The translations under genes were made by a program, and so were the position numbers. From assembly GCF_026914185.1 (NCBI RefSeq), contig NC_070572.1, forward strand, positions 3,534,001 through 3,598,000: a stretch of 64,000 nucleotides of DNA, given 5' to 3'. The stretch is from Puccinia triticina (taxonomy: Eukaryota > Basidiomycota > Pucciniomycetes > Pucciniales > Pucciniaceae). The notes below the pieces were generated by a model. The model did not search any database, was not told the DNA's origin, and saw only the letters and a list, made by a program, of their open reading frames with translations. Shown one piece after another: positions 1 to 12,957 of this stretch; positions within the stretch are counted from its first letter, which is position 1, and every line of letters begins with the position of its first letter.

Positions 1-173
1 AAAAAAAGATTGACCAAAGTAATCAAACCAGCTTTGAGGCCAATCGGGTGTCAGTGATTAAACACACCATTGATATCTCTTTCAAGCGCAGAAGAGCTGC
101 CTAGGATATTTCATTTTTGATCTGGACTGCAATCACAAGCTCACAGGCAGATCGGAGACACAGGATGTATTAA

Positions 174-370
174 GGGTGTTCAAAGTTGAAATCATAAAAT
201 TTTCAATGCATAAAATCATAAAATTATAAAACTTTCAAGTGATGATTTCATATGTACCATTCTAGAAATGTTGCTCTAATTTGAGTGCTTGGGTGCAACA
301 TATTTTTTTCAGCTTAGAATTTTATGATTTTATGGTGTTATGATTTTATGCAAGTCAACTTTGAACACCC
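174..370. mobile_element. MITE, PIF/Harbinger-like, with TAA target duplication
   Basis: The two ends are inverted: GGGTGTTCAAAGTTGA at the left and its reverse complement, with one or two differences further in, at the right. TAA stands directly outside both ends (171-173 and 371-373), as expected for a PIF/Harbinger-type insertion. The interior is AT-rich with repeated CATAAAAT runs and has no reading frame. The terminal motif GGTGTTCAAAGTTG recurs near 14.4 kb and at 18.0 kb. The rest of bases 1-789 holds nothing I can support. Confidence 0.7.
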
Positions 371-789
371 TAATTGGTCAACTCACAGGGGGATTTATTG
401 GTCACAGGAGCATTTATTGAGGAACAGAAAAGATTTTAGGTAGCAGCAAGTTGTCCTTCCCTATTGTATTTTATTTGTTTACTACTTCATCGTTCTTACT
501 AATTAGGTGTGTACATACCATAAGGAACTTACTGAGCAACAAATAAATCAAAAGAACAAATTTGTGATCCTGCGACATGATGCGAGTGGGAAACTACCAA
601 GAAGAAACCAACGAGGAACAGGAGCTCTTATTGATATCCTCCTTAAGAACGATTAAAATTTACAAGTTATGGGGGTTTGAATACCTGAATCAACCGTATT
701 GAGATGTTTTTGGTTTTGCACCGGGCGTAACATATATTCATCTAAAGAGCACAACTTGAAATAAAAAAAAGTTCCTCCCGACACGTAAG

Positions 790-2095
790 TTAAATTTCCT
801 GTCTTGGTCGTCTTACTGGGTAGAGATTTTCTGGTATTTGGCGAGGGGGAGTCGGAACAGTGAACCCAGTACCACCTTCCAACCAGTCTTCTTCCATCTC
901 GAATGGACAGTAAGTTGTCGCCCCGCGACGTTCGGTCGATGATTCGCGCGATGCTGGTCGTGAACCCCAAGGGCTGGGTAGTGAAGGGCGAATGAACGGC
1001 CGCTCGGTTGGGGTTTCCGGCCGGATCGGATGGCCATCTTCATCGAAGGTGGCAAAAACTGGACCGCCATCGTTGGTGCTGTACCAAACTGATGAAGCTC
1101 CCGGCGATGGGCGCTCCTCGGCCATCGGAATTGGAGCTGGTAGTGGTGGGTAGCTATTACTTCTCATCATCGCCAAACGATGTAGAGCTCGTCTTAATCC
1201 AACATCCCATGGGACCTCCGTGAGGTCGGAAAAGTTAGCTGTAAACATAAGAAATCCACTTTAATCCATCTCCTACATTCTTTTCTTCAATCATCAGAGG
1301 ATGGCAATCATACGTACACTCACTGCGCGAGTATGCGCTGGAGGCCAATGTTGTCCCATCCAATGTGGGTCGGGCAGTGTCACCTAAAAACGGTAAAAAA
1401 AAGTAACAAACCAATTCTCATTCAACTCTACACTCAATCCTTCTGTTCTCTTCGGTAAAGAGGAAATAGAAGCTCCACAATTGGCGTGGATAGGTTGGAA
1501 AGAGTCGGGAAAAGTTTCTCATAAGAAGGCCCATCTGAGCACTCTGGCCCGGGGCAAGTTTTTCTGTTTAATTTGTTGCGACCCGTGATGGCATTGGCCG
1601 AAGGCCGAAAGTTTTTATAATACTGGGCGTCAAGCGTTGTCATCATGCCACATATTATCGTGATATTAATATGTTTCACAAGCAAACATCTGGCTGTAAG
1701 TCAAGATGAAAACAAGGCAGGAATATAATAAAGCCGAGCTTGGAATAGCAAAACAAATATAACGTTTTGGGCTACCCGTGATTGGATTAGAATAGAACGG
1801 TCCAAGTTTTTGATATACTGGACAGCAAGCTTGCCTATGGCGCAACATATTATTCTGATATAAATATGTTTTGGAAGCACACATCCGGTTGACAGATCAG
1901 GAATCTGGAATGATGAAGAAATGAATAAAAAGCGGTAGGAAATATGGAGCAAAGGGATTTACTGTCAGAGGTCGTAGGACTAGGAGGCGCTGATGGAGTA
2001 TTTGGGGACGTTAGATCTTCGACGGCCATAGCGGATTGTGCAGTGGGTGGTTTGTCTGACTGAGCCGGGTGCTCAGCAGCGGGATTATTGGACAT
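790..2095 (-). CDS. Hypothetical protein, 213 aa, three exons
   Basis: I do not recognise this protein. The model has exons 2095-1963, 1383-1324 and 1238-790. Donors are GTAAAT and GTGAGT, acceptors are TTTTTAG and TTTACAG, and the split codons agree at both junctions (one base carried over each time), which supports a real gene. The N-terminus is rich in Ser, Pro and Thr. The middle has a more ordered stretch, TNFSDLTEVPWDVGLRRALH, and the C-terminus is polar and proline-rich, with no membrane segment or signal peptide. The start is the first ATG of the open frame at 2095. The first intron is about 580 bases, long for this genome, so an extra small exon could have been missed. No partner gene is adjacent. 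Confidence 0.6.
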
Positions 2096-4840
2096 TGCTT
2101 ATAAGGGTTAACTAATTAAGGCTAGCTGATGAGGGCCAAAGAGAAATGAATAGAGAAAATTATTTCTGGCAGAATGGGTTGCGAAAGGAAAGGGGCGAAG
2201 GCGCCGGCTTTTATCCTGATTGATGGGTGCCAAGAAGCTAGACGGAATGAAAGCAAAAACGCAAGCTACTCACCCCAGACGATTGCTTGTTGTGCAGTGT
2301 TCAATTTTGCGATCTATATATCTACTACTGTTTGTATCGCTGACGGAGAGTTGAGGATTGCACAATGTCTTGGAGCGAGTCCTCATTCGGCCTGAACGTT
2401 GACGAAAGCTCCTCACGTTCCTGTTTTTTTCTCTCTCTGGAGCCTTTTTTCTCTGCAGCTTCGTAAGCTCGGAACATATGTTGCTACCTTTCTTTGAGGT
2501 TTTGTTGAGTACACCCTCCAGATGAGTATGAGCATCCTTAGATGACTGTTGAGCTTCAACCCCCTGGAGCCTGGTGACTTGTATAAACGCGCAATGATGT
2601 GTCGAGATGCCCCAGTGTGCAGCTTTGAGCTAACGCTGACAGGGTAGATTTATGGGATGAGACGGCCGGGAATAGGAAGCCCTTCGCCAAGAACAGCCAA
2701 AGAATATTGATTAATGGAAAATACCTATAAATTTGAATCAGCTATGGCAAAATTTCCGTTAATAACACGTACCCCAGAGATATTATGGGAGGGTACAAAG
2801 TGACGGATAAAACTCAAAGGGCGTCATTACATAGCTTTAAGCTCACGAGGAAGTTCGGCCTGTAATTTAACTTTGAATAGTAGACCACTGACCAGGCTGT
2901 GAAGTGATGAAGTGGTGCCACGAACCCCTTGATGACCTGCAATTTTATGTAGTTATTCGGATTTACTATCCAAATCCATTGATGTCCGAAGCAATCGGAA
3001 CTCCCCTATACCCCCAGTCAATTGGAGTGGACATCAGCAGGTTGCTCATAGTCGTTGACTGAGCAGAGTATGCCTCTTGCGATGGCTATCCACTCCAGTA
3101 AGCTGCCAGTTGGCAGTACCAGGGATGCTCAGGGATGACTACAGCCCCAGCTCTCCGGAAGGCGTGAAGCTTCAACATGTAAACAATCGACACATCCGGT
3201 TCAATGAAATTATAACAGTGTCCTATCTATTTATATACCATCATCTCACATTCTTTGGTCGAACAAAGTGTGCATTATTACTAAAAGATAGACACGTTCG
3301 GTTCACTTAAATACATTTCCATATTGTCCTATCTACGTAGATGCTAACATTTGAACAGGTTGAATCCCCAATTTATTGTGTCGAACTGGATTGTCTCCTG
3401 GCTCTGGCCTTCCGAACGGCATAGTGGCGAAGAAAAACCGAAGTTTTCGAGCCCGATGATGGTTAAGAGGCCTCCTGACGCACTGGTCAAACCCTCTTCG
3501 ATCTCGCCTTTGTTGGTGTGCTCCCCTTCAAGGGATAGGCTACAAGTGTTCAACCTAACTTATCAAAGCGTCTTGAGATCGTGAGCGGCGTCCCCGCGGG
3601 AACCTTTGCCTAGTGGGTTATCTTAACGTCCTTATTCCATCTGATCCACGGCTGATGTCAGCTATTTGGTTATTCTACAGTCTCAACACACCATCGACCG
3701 ATCCGCAACGTCCAACCTGCCATGGCCATCAGGAGTCCTGATGGCGATCGCAGGGCCCAGGCCACACTCCGTCCTTTGTTTATCTCTCGGGGTGTAATAC
3801 ATACATACATAAATATGTAACACTTTCCATGTAACTTTTCCCAACAGCAGCGCAGAATGTCAAGGTGATTCAGCTATGATGTAGAGCTGTGTTCATCGAA
3901 CGGGAGTCCATTTTGTCTTTGCAGCAACTCCCTGTTTAAGAGAACCGATTGCTTCGACGTACACACTGCGAACCGTTTTCGCTGCTCCCGACTGATGGTG
4001 GACGCAGCGCCTCTACGCGGGGTGCTCCGGACCCTCTGTTCGAGGGACATTGTTAAGCCCACAGTGTATTTACTATTCCTTCGAGTCAACTAGAGCTTGA
4101 AGGCTCTCCGAGGAGGCGCGAAGCGTCTCCGGAGGAGGGGAGGGCGCCCACACCCCGCGAGCCGCGGTCGGTGTTCTTTGGGCGCCAAACATACGAACAC
4201 AGCCGGTTTGATTCTTCGTTTGAATGCTCTCTTAATTGTTGATCACAATGGCCAGCAAAATTTCCGATAGACCTATACCATGAAGCTCAAAAACTTCATT
4301 CAAACAGTCCAAATCCTTTTATCTGCCAGTTGCAACGGCTCGGAACATTTTGTTCAAGCAGTGACCAGTTGAACTGCCTGACCAGTCAAGCAGCTATATG
4401 TACCTCGGTTCACGAGTAGCTCGACAGAATCAGAACTAGGAGTACTTTGATCCTACCGGAGGTTGCGATGAATCATGATTCAAACATGATTTGCGACGCA
4501 GTTTCTATCTCTGATTATTCCCATCTGGTTTCTTCTTGAGAGTTGGCTTCGACAGGAATGGATGCTGAGAAGGATGCTGAGAAGTGTTCCTTGAAAATAA
4601 CGCGAAGAAAGATTCTAAATTTCAGCAAGAGCAAAAATTTTAAGGTTGTACAAGATTCCTTGCTAAAATAGGGGGCAAAACAACTCGGCAGAGATCTGGA
4701 TACATATCAATGTGAATAAATCCCATGATAGATACATGAAATGAAGAAAGAGGTTCTAAATTCTCTATAAAGTTGTACGTAGACAAAAGCGTCAAGATTA
4801 AACAAGTTTGGGACTCAAAAGATCTCAGCTAGGCCCATGC
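2096..4840. other. Intergenic region with no supportable gene
   Basis: Only short open frames occur here, none with splice-consistent extension or a recognisable motif. A 71-residue frame on the minus strand at 3874-4089 is the best of them and is not convincing. A GC-rich imperfect palindrome at about 4098-4140 is one of three copies of a dispersed repeat (others near 24.92-24.95 and 27.07-27.12 kb). Confidence 0.5.
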
Positions 4841-5575
4841 TCACTGGTCATAAAGCTTGGTCCAACGAGAATTCTTACCATAATCTGATGTTCGGGGTGG
4901 AGCATCAGAAAGCTGGGAAGGGGTTTCCGACCTGGAGGAAGATTTTTGCGAAATATTGAGGGGGCGAGTGGGAGGAATGGAGTAGAGGGCAACGGGTGGG
5001 GGAGGCAAAGGCCTGGTGGGAGGTGGCCTAGGTCTAGGTAGGGCGGAGATGACATGTTCTCTTTCCATGGAGCGCATTCTCAGAGCGCTGTGGGGCACCC
5101 GTGGAGGTAGGCAGTCTATAGAGGCATTTAATGAATGACCGAGGGTGTGTTTAGGGCCATTGGATGAGTGCTGGGACACTAGGCGCCTCCTACCTCGTGC
5201 CAGAGAAGTCAAGGGTCTGGTGCTACCTTCGGCTGGGTTGGGTTTGTTTGCAATCTTGACGGCGTTACAGTCAAATGAGTAGAAATCTTGCCAGTGCCTT
5301 TCTAGGATCTCCCGTCGGGCGCGATGCTCCAAGGTGGATTGTGCAACAAGCTGATCGCCCTCCCCGGTTGGTGTGCCGGCTTCTGTCGCCGGGATCTCGC
5401 GGGAGGTCCCCCATAGCTCGTCAGAATCGGAGTCGTCGGTGGGCTTCTTGTTCTTGAATTGCTTGCCAATCCATTTGACTGCTTTGATAGACCCGCTGCT
5501 CAGCCGGCGACCGAGCGCCGGGAGGGATCCGGTCGACGCGCTTCTGGTCCGAGTTCTAGGTTGATCATGGCCCAT
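4841..5575 (-). CDS. Hypothetical disordered proline/serine-rich protein, 244 aa
   Basis: A single-exon frame from ATG at 5575 to a stop at 4841. The first 45 residues are basic and serine-rich (RTRTRSASTGSLPALGRRLS). A short central part (TLEHRARREILERHWQDFYS, near residues 80-100) could form a helix. The C-terminal third is proline-rich, with runs such as RPRPPPTRPLPPPP that resemble SH3-ligand sequence. There is no signal peptide, transmembrane segment or known catalytic motif. This composition is typical of fungal signalling adaptors, but I do not recognise the family. CpG content and codon use match the neighbouring kinesin gene, so it looks like a resident gene rather than element DNA. 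Confidence 0.55.
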   Translation of the reverse strand: MGHDQPRTRTRSASTGSLPALGRRLSSGSIKAVKWIGKQFKNKKPTDDSDSDELWGTSREIPATEAGTPTGEGDQLVAQSTLEHRARREILERHWQDFYSFDCNAVKIANKPNPAEGSTRPLTSLARGRRRLVSQHSSNGPKHTLGHSLNASIDCLPPRVPHSALRMRSMEREHVISALPRPRPPPTRPLPPPPVALYSIPPTRPLNISQKSSSRSETPSQLSDAPPRTSDYGKNSRWTKLYDQ

Positions 5576-7268
5576 CTGAGGCAGGCTCTTGAGTTCTTCT
5601 AGTTCGGTGAAAGTTCAAGCTGGGGAAAGGTGTGTTTGGGAAGCAAGAGTGCGCCAGAAGATTGTTGTAGGAGTGCTATGAGTTGGTCATTTGGCGGCTA
5701 CAAGAGAGGAGCTTAAGTAGTACTCAAGATGAAAGGATTCAAGCGGAGGTAGCATGCATTCCAAACCATTTCATTTGGATTCTAAGCAAGCATTTCAGCA
5801 TTCGCTTCGGTGGCGCTGGCGAAAAGCAGCAAATGATAAGGTGTGCAATGCAATTGGAGCTGGACAAAAGCAGCCGTGAACTGATTATTTGCATTTCGTC
5901 GCTTTAAGTTGTGTTCAGTGGAAAGTGTTCAGTTTGTGGAGCTCCTTCCTGCTCAGCGATGGTGCAGCAGCAGCATCTACCATCCACCGAAATTGTAACA
6001 TTACACAAATTTTTCTCCTTGTTCCCCAGCCTTTGGGGCATAGTTTTGAGCTTATAGCCGGAATATCACAAGACTTTGCCCAGCCACGCGTTGGTTCGCG
6101 ATGGAAAAAATGTGAAGCTTTCATGATGCCAGTTGCGGGCGATCAGAGATGCATGATGTCAATACAGTTCAGGGTTGAAGTGCGATAATGATTGTGCAGA
6201 AACAACAGGTCTTAAAGATAGGATTGCAATGATCAGTTTGTGTACCCCAAAATATTCACGCTTTCTTCTGCATTGGGCCCCGGAGGGATGGAGCACGGCA
6301 GCGAGTCAGAACATCTCTCAGTATTCCTTTTCCGTCGAGCACATCACCCTGAGCCATCACCAGCACCTTCTGCTCACAATAATTTTGCATGGAATTATTT
6401 ATTAATTCTATCTCGGGCGTCGGCGATACAATCATAATTTTCCAGCTAGTTCCAAGGGGATCCTGTACATACGTGTGTGGTTCCTTTGTTGTATTTACAT
6501 AATTTTCTATTTTTTGTTCCAAACTCGAGGGATTGGAACTGATGTTTTACTGGCAGGGATGGCACGCTCCAGCGAAGAAATATGAAACAGATCGTGCTCT
6601 TATACTCTCAGACTCCGGTGATGCGGTGGTGTGGTCATCCTGCTTGAAGCTGGAGGCATTCATGAGAGAAGTTTCAGCAGTGGTAGGCGCGTCTGATCGG
6701 CCTGAGACTCGAATGGGCCAGTGACACCCAGCAAACCTTATTTCGACTGAAGACCTCCCACTCAGCTCCACTCCAGTGACCACCCATCCACCTCGCCTTC
6801 AACTACATACTTCCACCACCATCAGAGGAGAACCGATCGGGTGGCCCATAGGATGAAATACTGAGAAGACTCCCCCACCTCAATGCCAAACACAACCAAC
6901 TCGACTCGAGAACTGTAGAACGTCCGACCCAGTAGACACCAAGCTACAGCAAACGAAAACGACTCAAAGCCCAATCAGAAAGACCTGCTCATCAGTACTC
7001 GAAACCTACTTTCAATCCCCATTTCCTGCATTCACAACAGAACAGATTTCATAACGGCACTCCTCGTATACTCTCGCCTTGGCTCGCCGTCCTAGCCCTT
7101 CGCAATACGACATCCATCATCACTCCCACTCCGCTACATAGCGCCTGTTTACCTCTCGTCTCCAACTACGGCCGTTTTGTTCTTTCGAGGTTCATGCTCT
7201 TCTTGAAAGTGGAAAGAAAAGAAAACGAATCTAGCTAGCACTCGCGGAATTAGAAGACAGTCAAGATC
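5576..7268. other. Intergenic region between divergent genes, including the kinesin 5' flank
   Basis: It separates the minus-strand gene at 4841-5575 from the plus-strand kinesin gene and so should hold both promoters. Short frames are present on both strands but none shows motifs. The last 500 bases before the kinesin start are pyrimidine- and CA-rich, as often seen in fungal 5' leaders. No TATA box is clear enough to place. Confidence 0.45.
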
Positions 7269-10200
7269 ATGTCAGGAAATATCAAGGTAGAGTTCGCTTT
7301 ATCCTCCTCACTCGCGTCCGAAGGAGGCATCAGAAACTGACTTTTTTTTCTTGTTCTTTCTCTTTGCCTGGACGCAATGAATGTGGTGTCATCTAGGTCG
7401 TGGTAAGGTGTCGGCCACTGAACTCGAGAGAGATAGCGAGGGGAGCGAAATGCTTGATCCGAATGGAAGCTGGAACGCATACATTTCTAGATCCGCCCGC
7501 GACCGATACCGACTCTGTTGCCGATCCCAAAGCGAAATCGAAATCATCGGCAACTGACAAGGAGACCAAGAGCTTCGCTTTCGATCACAGTTACTGGTCG
7601 GCATGTCCTAAGGATGAACCTGGTTATGCTTCTCAGCAGACCTTATACGAAGATCTTGGAGTCGATTTACTGAACAACAGTTTTGAAGGATACAATTCTT
7701 GCATTTTTGCTTGTTCGTCGCTCTTTCTTTCTCTCATCTCCTCTACAATCGTCTTGGCAGACACTGATGCACTCGATAATCCGTTGGAAATCTTCCATAG
7801 ATGGTCAAACTGGTTCCGGAAAGTCGTACTCCATGATGGGCTATGGTCAAGATCGTGGAATCATCCCATTGACCTGTTCAGCCCTGTTCGATCGAATTCA
7901 AGAAAAGACGGTAACGGATCCAGCAGTATGCTACACAGTTGAAGTTTCGTTTATGGAAGTAAGTTAATGGATCATCATCTCGATTTTCAAGCTCACATAA
8001 AACATGCTAAACTCGCACTGACGCTCATTGGTAATCAAAATTTCTAGATCTACAACGAGCGTGTCCGTGATCTGCTGAACCCAAAGAACAAGGGCAACCT
8101 TAGAGTCCGAGAGCATCCCAGCTTAGGTCCCTACGTCGAAGATCTATCAAAGCTGGCAGTCCAATCTTACAGCGATGTTGAGACGTTAATGGATGAGGGC
8201 AACAAAGCGCGAACGGTTGCGGCGACAAACATGAACGAAACGTCATCCCGTTCTCATTCGGTCTTTACACTCTTACTGACTCAGCGAAGAAAAGATGCGA
8301 CGACCGGTATGGAGGGCGAGAAAGTCTCAAGAATCAGTTTGGTCGATCTTGCTGGCTCGGAGCGGGCTAACAGTACTGGTGCTACCGGTGTGAGACTCAA
8401 AGAGGGTGCTCAGATCAACAAATCTCTCACCACGCTCGGAAAGGTCATCTCAGCCCTTGCTACTGCCGGTGGATCGTCCGGTCCTGGAAAAAAGAAGAAG
8501 GCAGAGGAGCATGTTCCCTATCGAGATTCGGTATTGACCTGGCTGTTGAAAGACAGTCTCGGGGGTAACTCGAAAACCGCAATGATTGCTGCCATCAGTC
8601 CGGCCGATTACGAAGAGACTCTTTCCACCTTACGATATGCGGATCAAGCCAAGAAAATCAAGAACAAGGCAGTTGTGAATGAGGACCCCAATGCCAAACT
8701 GATCCGGGAATTGAAGGAAGAACTTGACACTTTGCGTTCTCGGATGATGGGGGGTCATAGCGAAGATACCTATGACGTCAGTCTACCGCCCGACAAACAG
8801 ATCGTCAAATATCAAACCAAGAGCGGAGAGATCAAAACCGTCACCAAAGCCGCCCTTCAGGAGCAACTGGAGCAATCGGAGAAACTTATGAACGAAGTTG
8901 CTCAGACCTGGGAAGAGAAATTGAAAAACACAGAGGTCGTCCAGAAAGAACGAGAGCAAGCATTGGAAGAACTTGGCATCACCATCGAGAAGAACAACGT
9001 TGGGGTCTATACACCCAAGAGGATGCCCCATCTAGTCAACCTGAACGAGGATCCCTTGATGTCGGAATGTCTCATCTACCAGATCAAGCCTGGCACAACT
9101 ACCGTGGGGAACACCGAAACTACAGAGCCATGTGACATTCGACTCAGTGGTCGTAATATTCTCGCTCAACACTGCCACTTCGAATCTGATAAGGAGACGG
9201 GTACAGTCGAGCTGTTTTCTCATCCAAACGCACCCACCATGGTCAACGGCCAACGTCTAAGCCCAGATAAACCAAGAAAGCTTCGATCAGGTTATCGAGT
9301 CATCTTGGGAGATTATCACATCTTCCGTTTCAATCACCCAGAGGAGGTCCGTAAACATCGAGAAAAGGTTAATACAACTAATGAAACTGGAAACGAGCTT
9401 CGATCACCACGTGATTTTGCCAATGATCCAAATGGCTCAGCTTCGCCCCTGCACCGGCCCGATACCCCCACTTCTAACTCGGTCATCGACCCACAAGATT
9501 ATCATTACGCTCGACGAGAAGCCGTGATCTCCAAGCTGAATGGCACTGAAGTTAATCTTGATGAAATGGATGAGGCGGAATTCGAGAAACTGTTTGATGA
9601 TGTGGTCAGGCTGCGCATGCAGCGGAAAGTTGGTACTAGCGCCAGCGGGCGAGAGAGCAGGATGTCATACATCAGCGAAGAAGAGGACATTCTGTCTGCC
9701 TCTCATCGACCACCTTCCGGCAGTACGTTCGTCACAGACGATACGAGTATTGCTGGATCGATTTTCAATGACCTGGAGCTAACGATCCCCGAGCAAGCAA
9801 GCCAAATGAAACGCAGCCCCAGTGATCTTACATCAAACGGAGCTTTCGAAACCGAACACTTGAGGCTGGAGAAAGAGCAGGTGGAAAACCAAATGAAAGA
9901 ACTGAAGGAAGAAATGTAAGTCTTTCAGTGGATCCCACCTTCAGTTCCAAACCACATCACAAATTATCACACATTATAACGTGTACTCATATCTGTTATG
10001 GGTTTCCATTTTGCACAGGGAACAAAAATTAGAGGTCCAGAAACAAATGTTCCAAAAGAAGGTGAAGAAGCTGAGGACGAAGAGTATGCAATTCAACCAG
10101 GATGGCTTGGATGCTGCATTTGAGCTTGAAGATTGGACTCCAGAAGAAAGACATCTGGCTCGAATTTCGATCAAACGGTGGAAACAGCTGAACCGGGTGA

Positions 10201-12957
10201 AGATTGCCGAAAAGCTGTTGAGAAAAGCTGTGATCCTCAAGGAAGCCAACGTGATCAGTCGGGAGCTGAATAAAATGGTTACTTACCAGTTTATCATCGT
10301 AGACCGATCACCCCTCGAGCTTACCACGTCGGCACTAGAATCGATCAAGGGACTCAGCGAATTTGACGACGTGTCGGATCCAGAGTTGAGCGATCGATCC
10401 AACAGACCCTGTATTGGTGTGAAGGTTCTTGACAAACGTCATAGATCGGTTTATCTGTGGTCTCTCGACAAGCTCGAGACGAGGGTGAGCCAGATGCGGA
10501 ACCTCTTCAACTTCATCGACAAGCCCGAATTCTCTCAGCATTTCAATTGGGAAGATCCTTTCTATGACCCGTCGCCACCCTTATATTCTTTCATTGCCCA
10601 CGCGTTCATACCTCTCGGCCCAATATACCGCAACACGCCAATCAAAACTACGTTGACACTTTGCAGTCCCTATACCTTGGCCTCTATTGGCACTTGTCGC
10701 ATTCAAATCCGAACTATCGGTATCGCACCGCCAGCCCGAACGGGCATTCTGCTCAACTCGCCCAATGGAACTATCCAGCCTGCCGTGACTGAAAGCCTGT
10801 GTCCATTTGTCGACGATGCCAAAATCACTCTCGAAATCATCATTGATGAAGTGGCCGGATTAACTTCGAGGGACTTTTCGTCAGTGCACTGTCAGTTCCG
10901 AGCATCCTCCATAACGGGCGTACTCAAGCATGGTACCGAGGATCATGTATGGAGCTCCAAAGCATTTGACTTGCCATGCGACCAGAAGGAGATGGTCTTG
11001 AAACAGACTATCTCGGTAATCATGACCCCACAAACCAAGATCCATCTGGCTCGTGGCTGTGCGCCGATCGAGTTCTTCGGCCAGCTGATGCCAAGTTACT
11101 TGGATCGATTGGAACGTCAGGATGAGAAGAAGGCTGAAGAGAAAAAGGTACCAGAAGAAAACAGCGGTCGCTCGGAACTGATGAGTCCCCAGTCCGACTC
11201 TGGTTTCCCAGCAGCTCACAATCCAGATAAGTTATCGGCCACTTCGATCGTTCGAATGAGACAACCCGAGACCGAATTTGTTGTTGAACAGATGCATGAC
11301 GTGACTAGTGCGATCAAGATGCTTGAACTGACTGCTCTTGGGGACTATCAGTCAACGATGATTATCTCTCAGAATGCGCTCGATCCGGGAGTTTTTTACC
11401 TCAGACAGGGGCTACAACGAAAACTTGCCATCAGGCTGACTCATAACTCCGGTCGTCAGTTTGGCTGGCAGCGGATGGAGAAGGTAGAGATGGGTAATGT
11501 CAGGTTACTCGATGGACAGGGTCGGATACACAGCTCGAAGGTGGACAGATGGGTCAGCATCAAGGCCTCAAAGAAGCCCGTCGTTCATTTTGAGGCAGAT
11601 GGAACCTCGTGGATGGATTACGTCGGTAATTGGGACGCCGGTGGCCATGAATCAAACTATTTGGATCGAGTCACCCAAAGTGAACAGCGGGTATTAGTTG
11701 AACTCAGATGGGAAGTCGAAGCGAAGAACTGCGTTGAACCGATCAAGTTCCGAACAGACATCGGAATGGTAGTCAAAGGACGCGATCAACGAGTTGGAGA
11801 AGGAATCTTAAGCTTACTCCGAATAGAGAGAAGGCTCCGGCAAATGAATTACCTATTTTCGATCAAGCTGAAGCCTCTGATGATCAGTAAAGTAGACGAA
11901 CTGTGGAGGCTGAGTACGGTCAATCAAATCGTTCATGGTGAAGAAAAGCTGAAAGGATGGAAATCTCGTGGGCTTGGATTGTTGACTGAATGGATCAATT
12001 TTCGCGATTCGATCTTACTCAAATGTGAAGTTGATGGAATCAAAGCCATCACCGCTCCGCTCAGCTCCAAATCTAATGACCAAGATGGCCCCCGGAATCG
12101 AGAGTCGGGCGCTGGAGATCTCTTCAAGATCGGGAAAAGCTTAGAATTGTGGCAGAAGCGTTTTGGTCCCAAAGGCATGGTAAGTCAAAACAAAAGCCTT
12201 TCTTTGATCATTGACACCTTTGTTGGGGTTTGCTAACTGGGTCCATGTGCAGATGAAATTCCTTGAGGAACCGCAAGTTCTAGCGGTCAATCAGCAACCA
12301 ATCGAAAGTTCGTCGGCAACAAAACAGACATTTGAGTTACAAAAGAATCGGAGACTGAAGGCGGAAGTGAAACTGATACCCAAGCAGTATGTCCCGCTGC
12401 CCTTTCTACCCTCGCATCTCACAGCGCACATAATAACGAAATGTATTTTTCTGATTTGGTTTGGTTAGTGAAAATGCGATCAGGAAGGGCAAGCTGAACG
12501 TCTTGAGGGATCCGACAAGAGATGATTGGGTCAATCGATGGTGTCAGTCTCACTTGATAAACAAGACAATCTCTTCTTCACATACTTATCCTCTGATCCT
12601 TCCCATCTCTTGCTTGTTTTCGGCTTTGTTTTCAGTTGTGTTGAAGCGGCCATACTTGTACATTTATGAGAAGAATGACGAAGTAGAAGAGCTCGGAGTG
12701 ATCAACCTTCTCAATGTGCATATCGACTCGAATCCCGAGATGGAACTCATGTTGAATGTAAGGTTTCTCGCACACATTCGACCATTTCTTTCTTTGATGA
12801 TCCAACTGACCACCCTTTTGCTCGTGAAAATTTACCATTGTTATAGAGGAAGAACATCTTTGCGATTTACTCTTCAACAAATTCGTATTTTTTAGAATGT
12901 TTGAATCCGAAAGACTTGGCTGAATGGTGCTTGGCTATCAAGCCATTAATTGAATAA
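7269..12957 (+). CDS. Kinesin-3 motor protein (Unc104/KIF1 type), nine exons, 1653 aa
   Basis: This is a plus-end-directed microtubule motor of the Unc104/KIF1 family, which in fungi moves endosomes and vesicles. Exons are 7269-7286, 7397-7712, 7801-7958, 8048-9915, 10019-12179, 12253-12386, 12469-12542, 12636-12757 and 12847-12957. All introns are GT-AG and the frame is unbroken for 1653 codons. The N-terminal motor begins VVVRCRPL and has the P-loop GQTGSGKS at residues 113-120, switch I NETSSRSH near 227 and switch II DLAGSE at 264-269. A coiled coil follows. An FHA domain lies at about 500-600, the long KIF1-type middle follows, and a C-terminal PH domain sits at about 1550-1650 ([13 protein letters not shown]). 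Length and domain order match other fungal kinesin-3 proteins, about 1.6-1.7 kb of residues. The start is fixed by a six-codon first exon placed in frame before VVVRCRPL. Identity is very secure; exon edges in the C-terminal third are slightly less so. Confidence 0.95.

Noticed and set aside
4086..4137. CTAG followed by T next to a GC-rich hairpin as a fourth Helitron end
   Set aside because: The hairpin is too far from CTAG and sister copies of the same repeat continue past this point without CTAG.
7683..7967. Alternative frame overlapping kinesin exon 3
   Set aside because: It reads through the intron at 7713-7800; only the spliced form gives the P-loop in frame with the rest of the motor.
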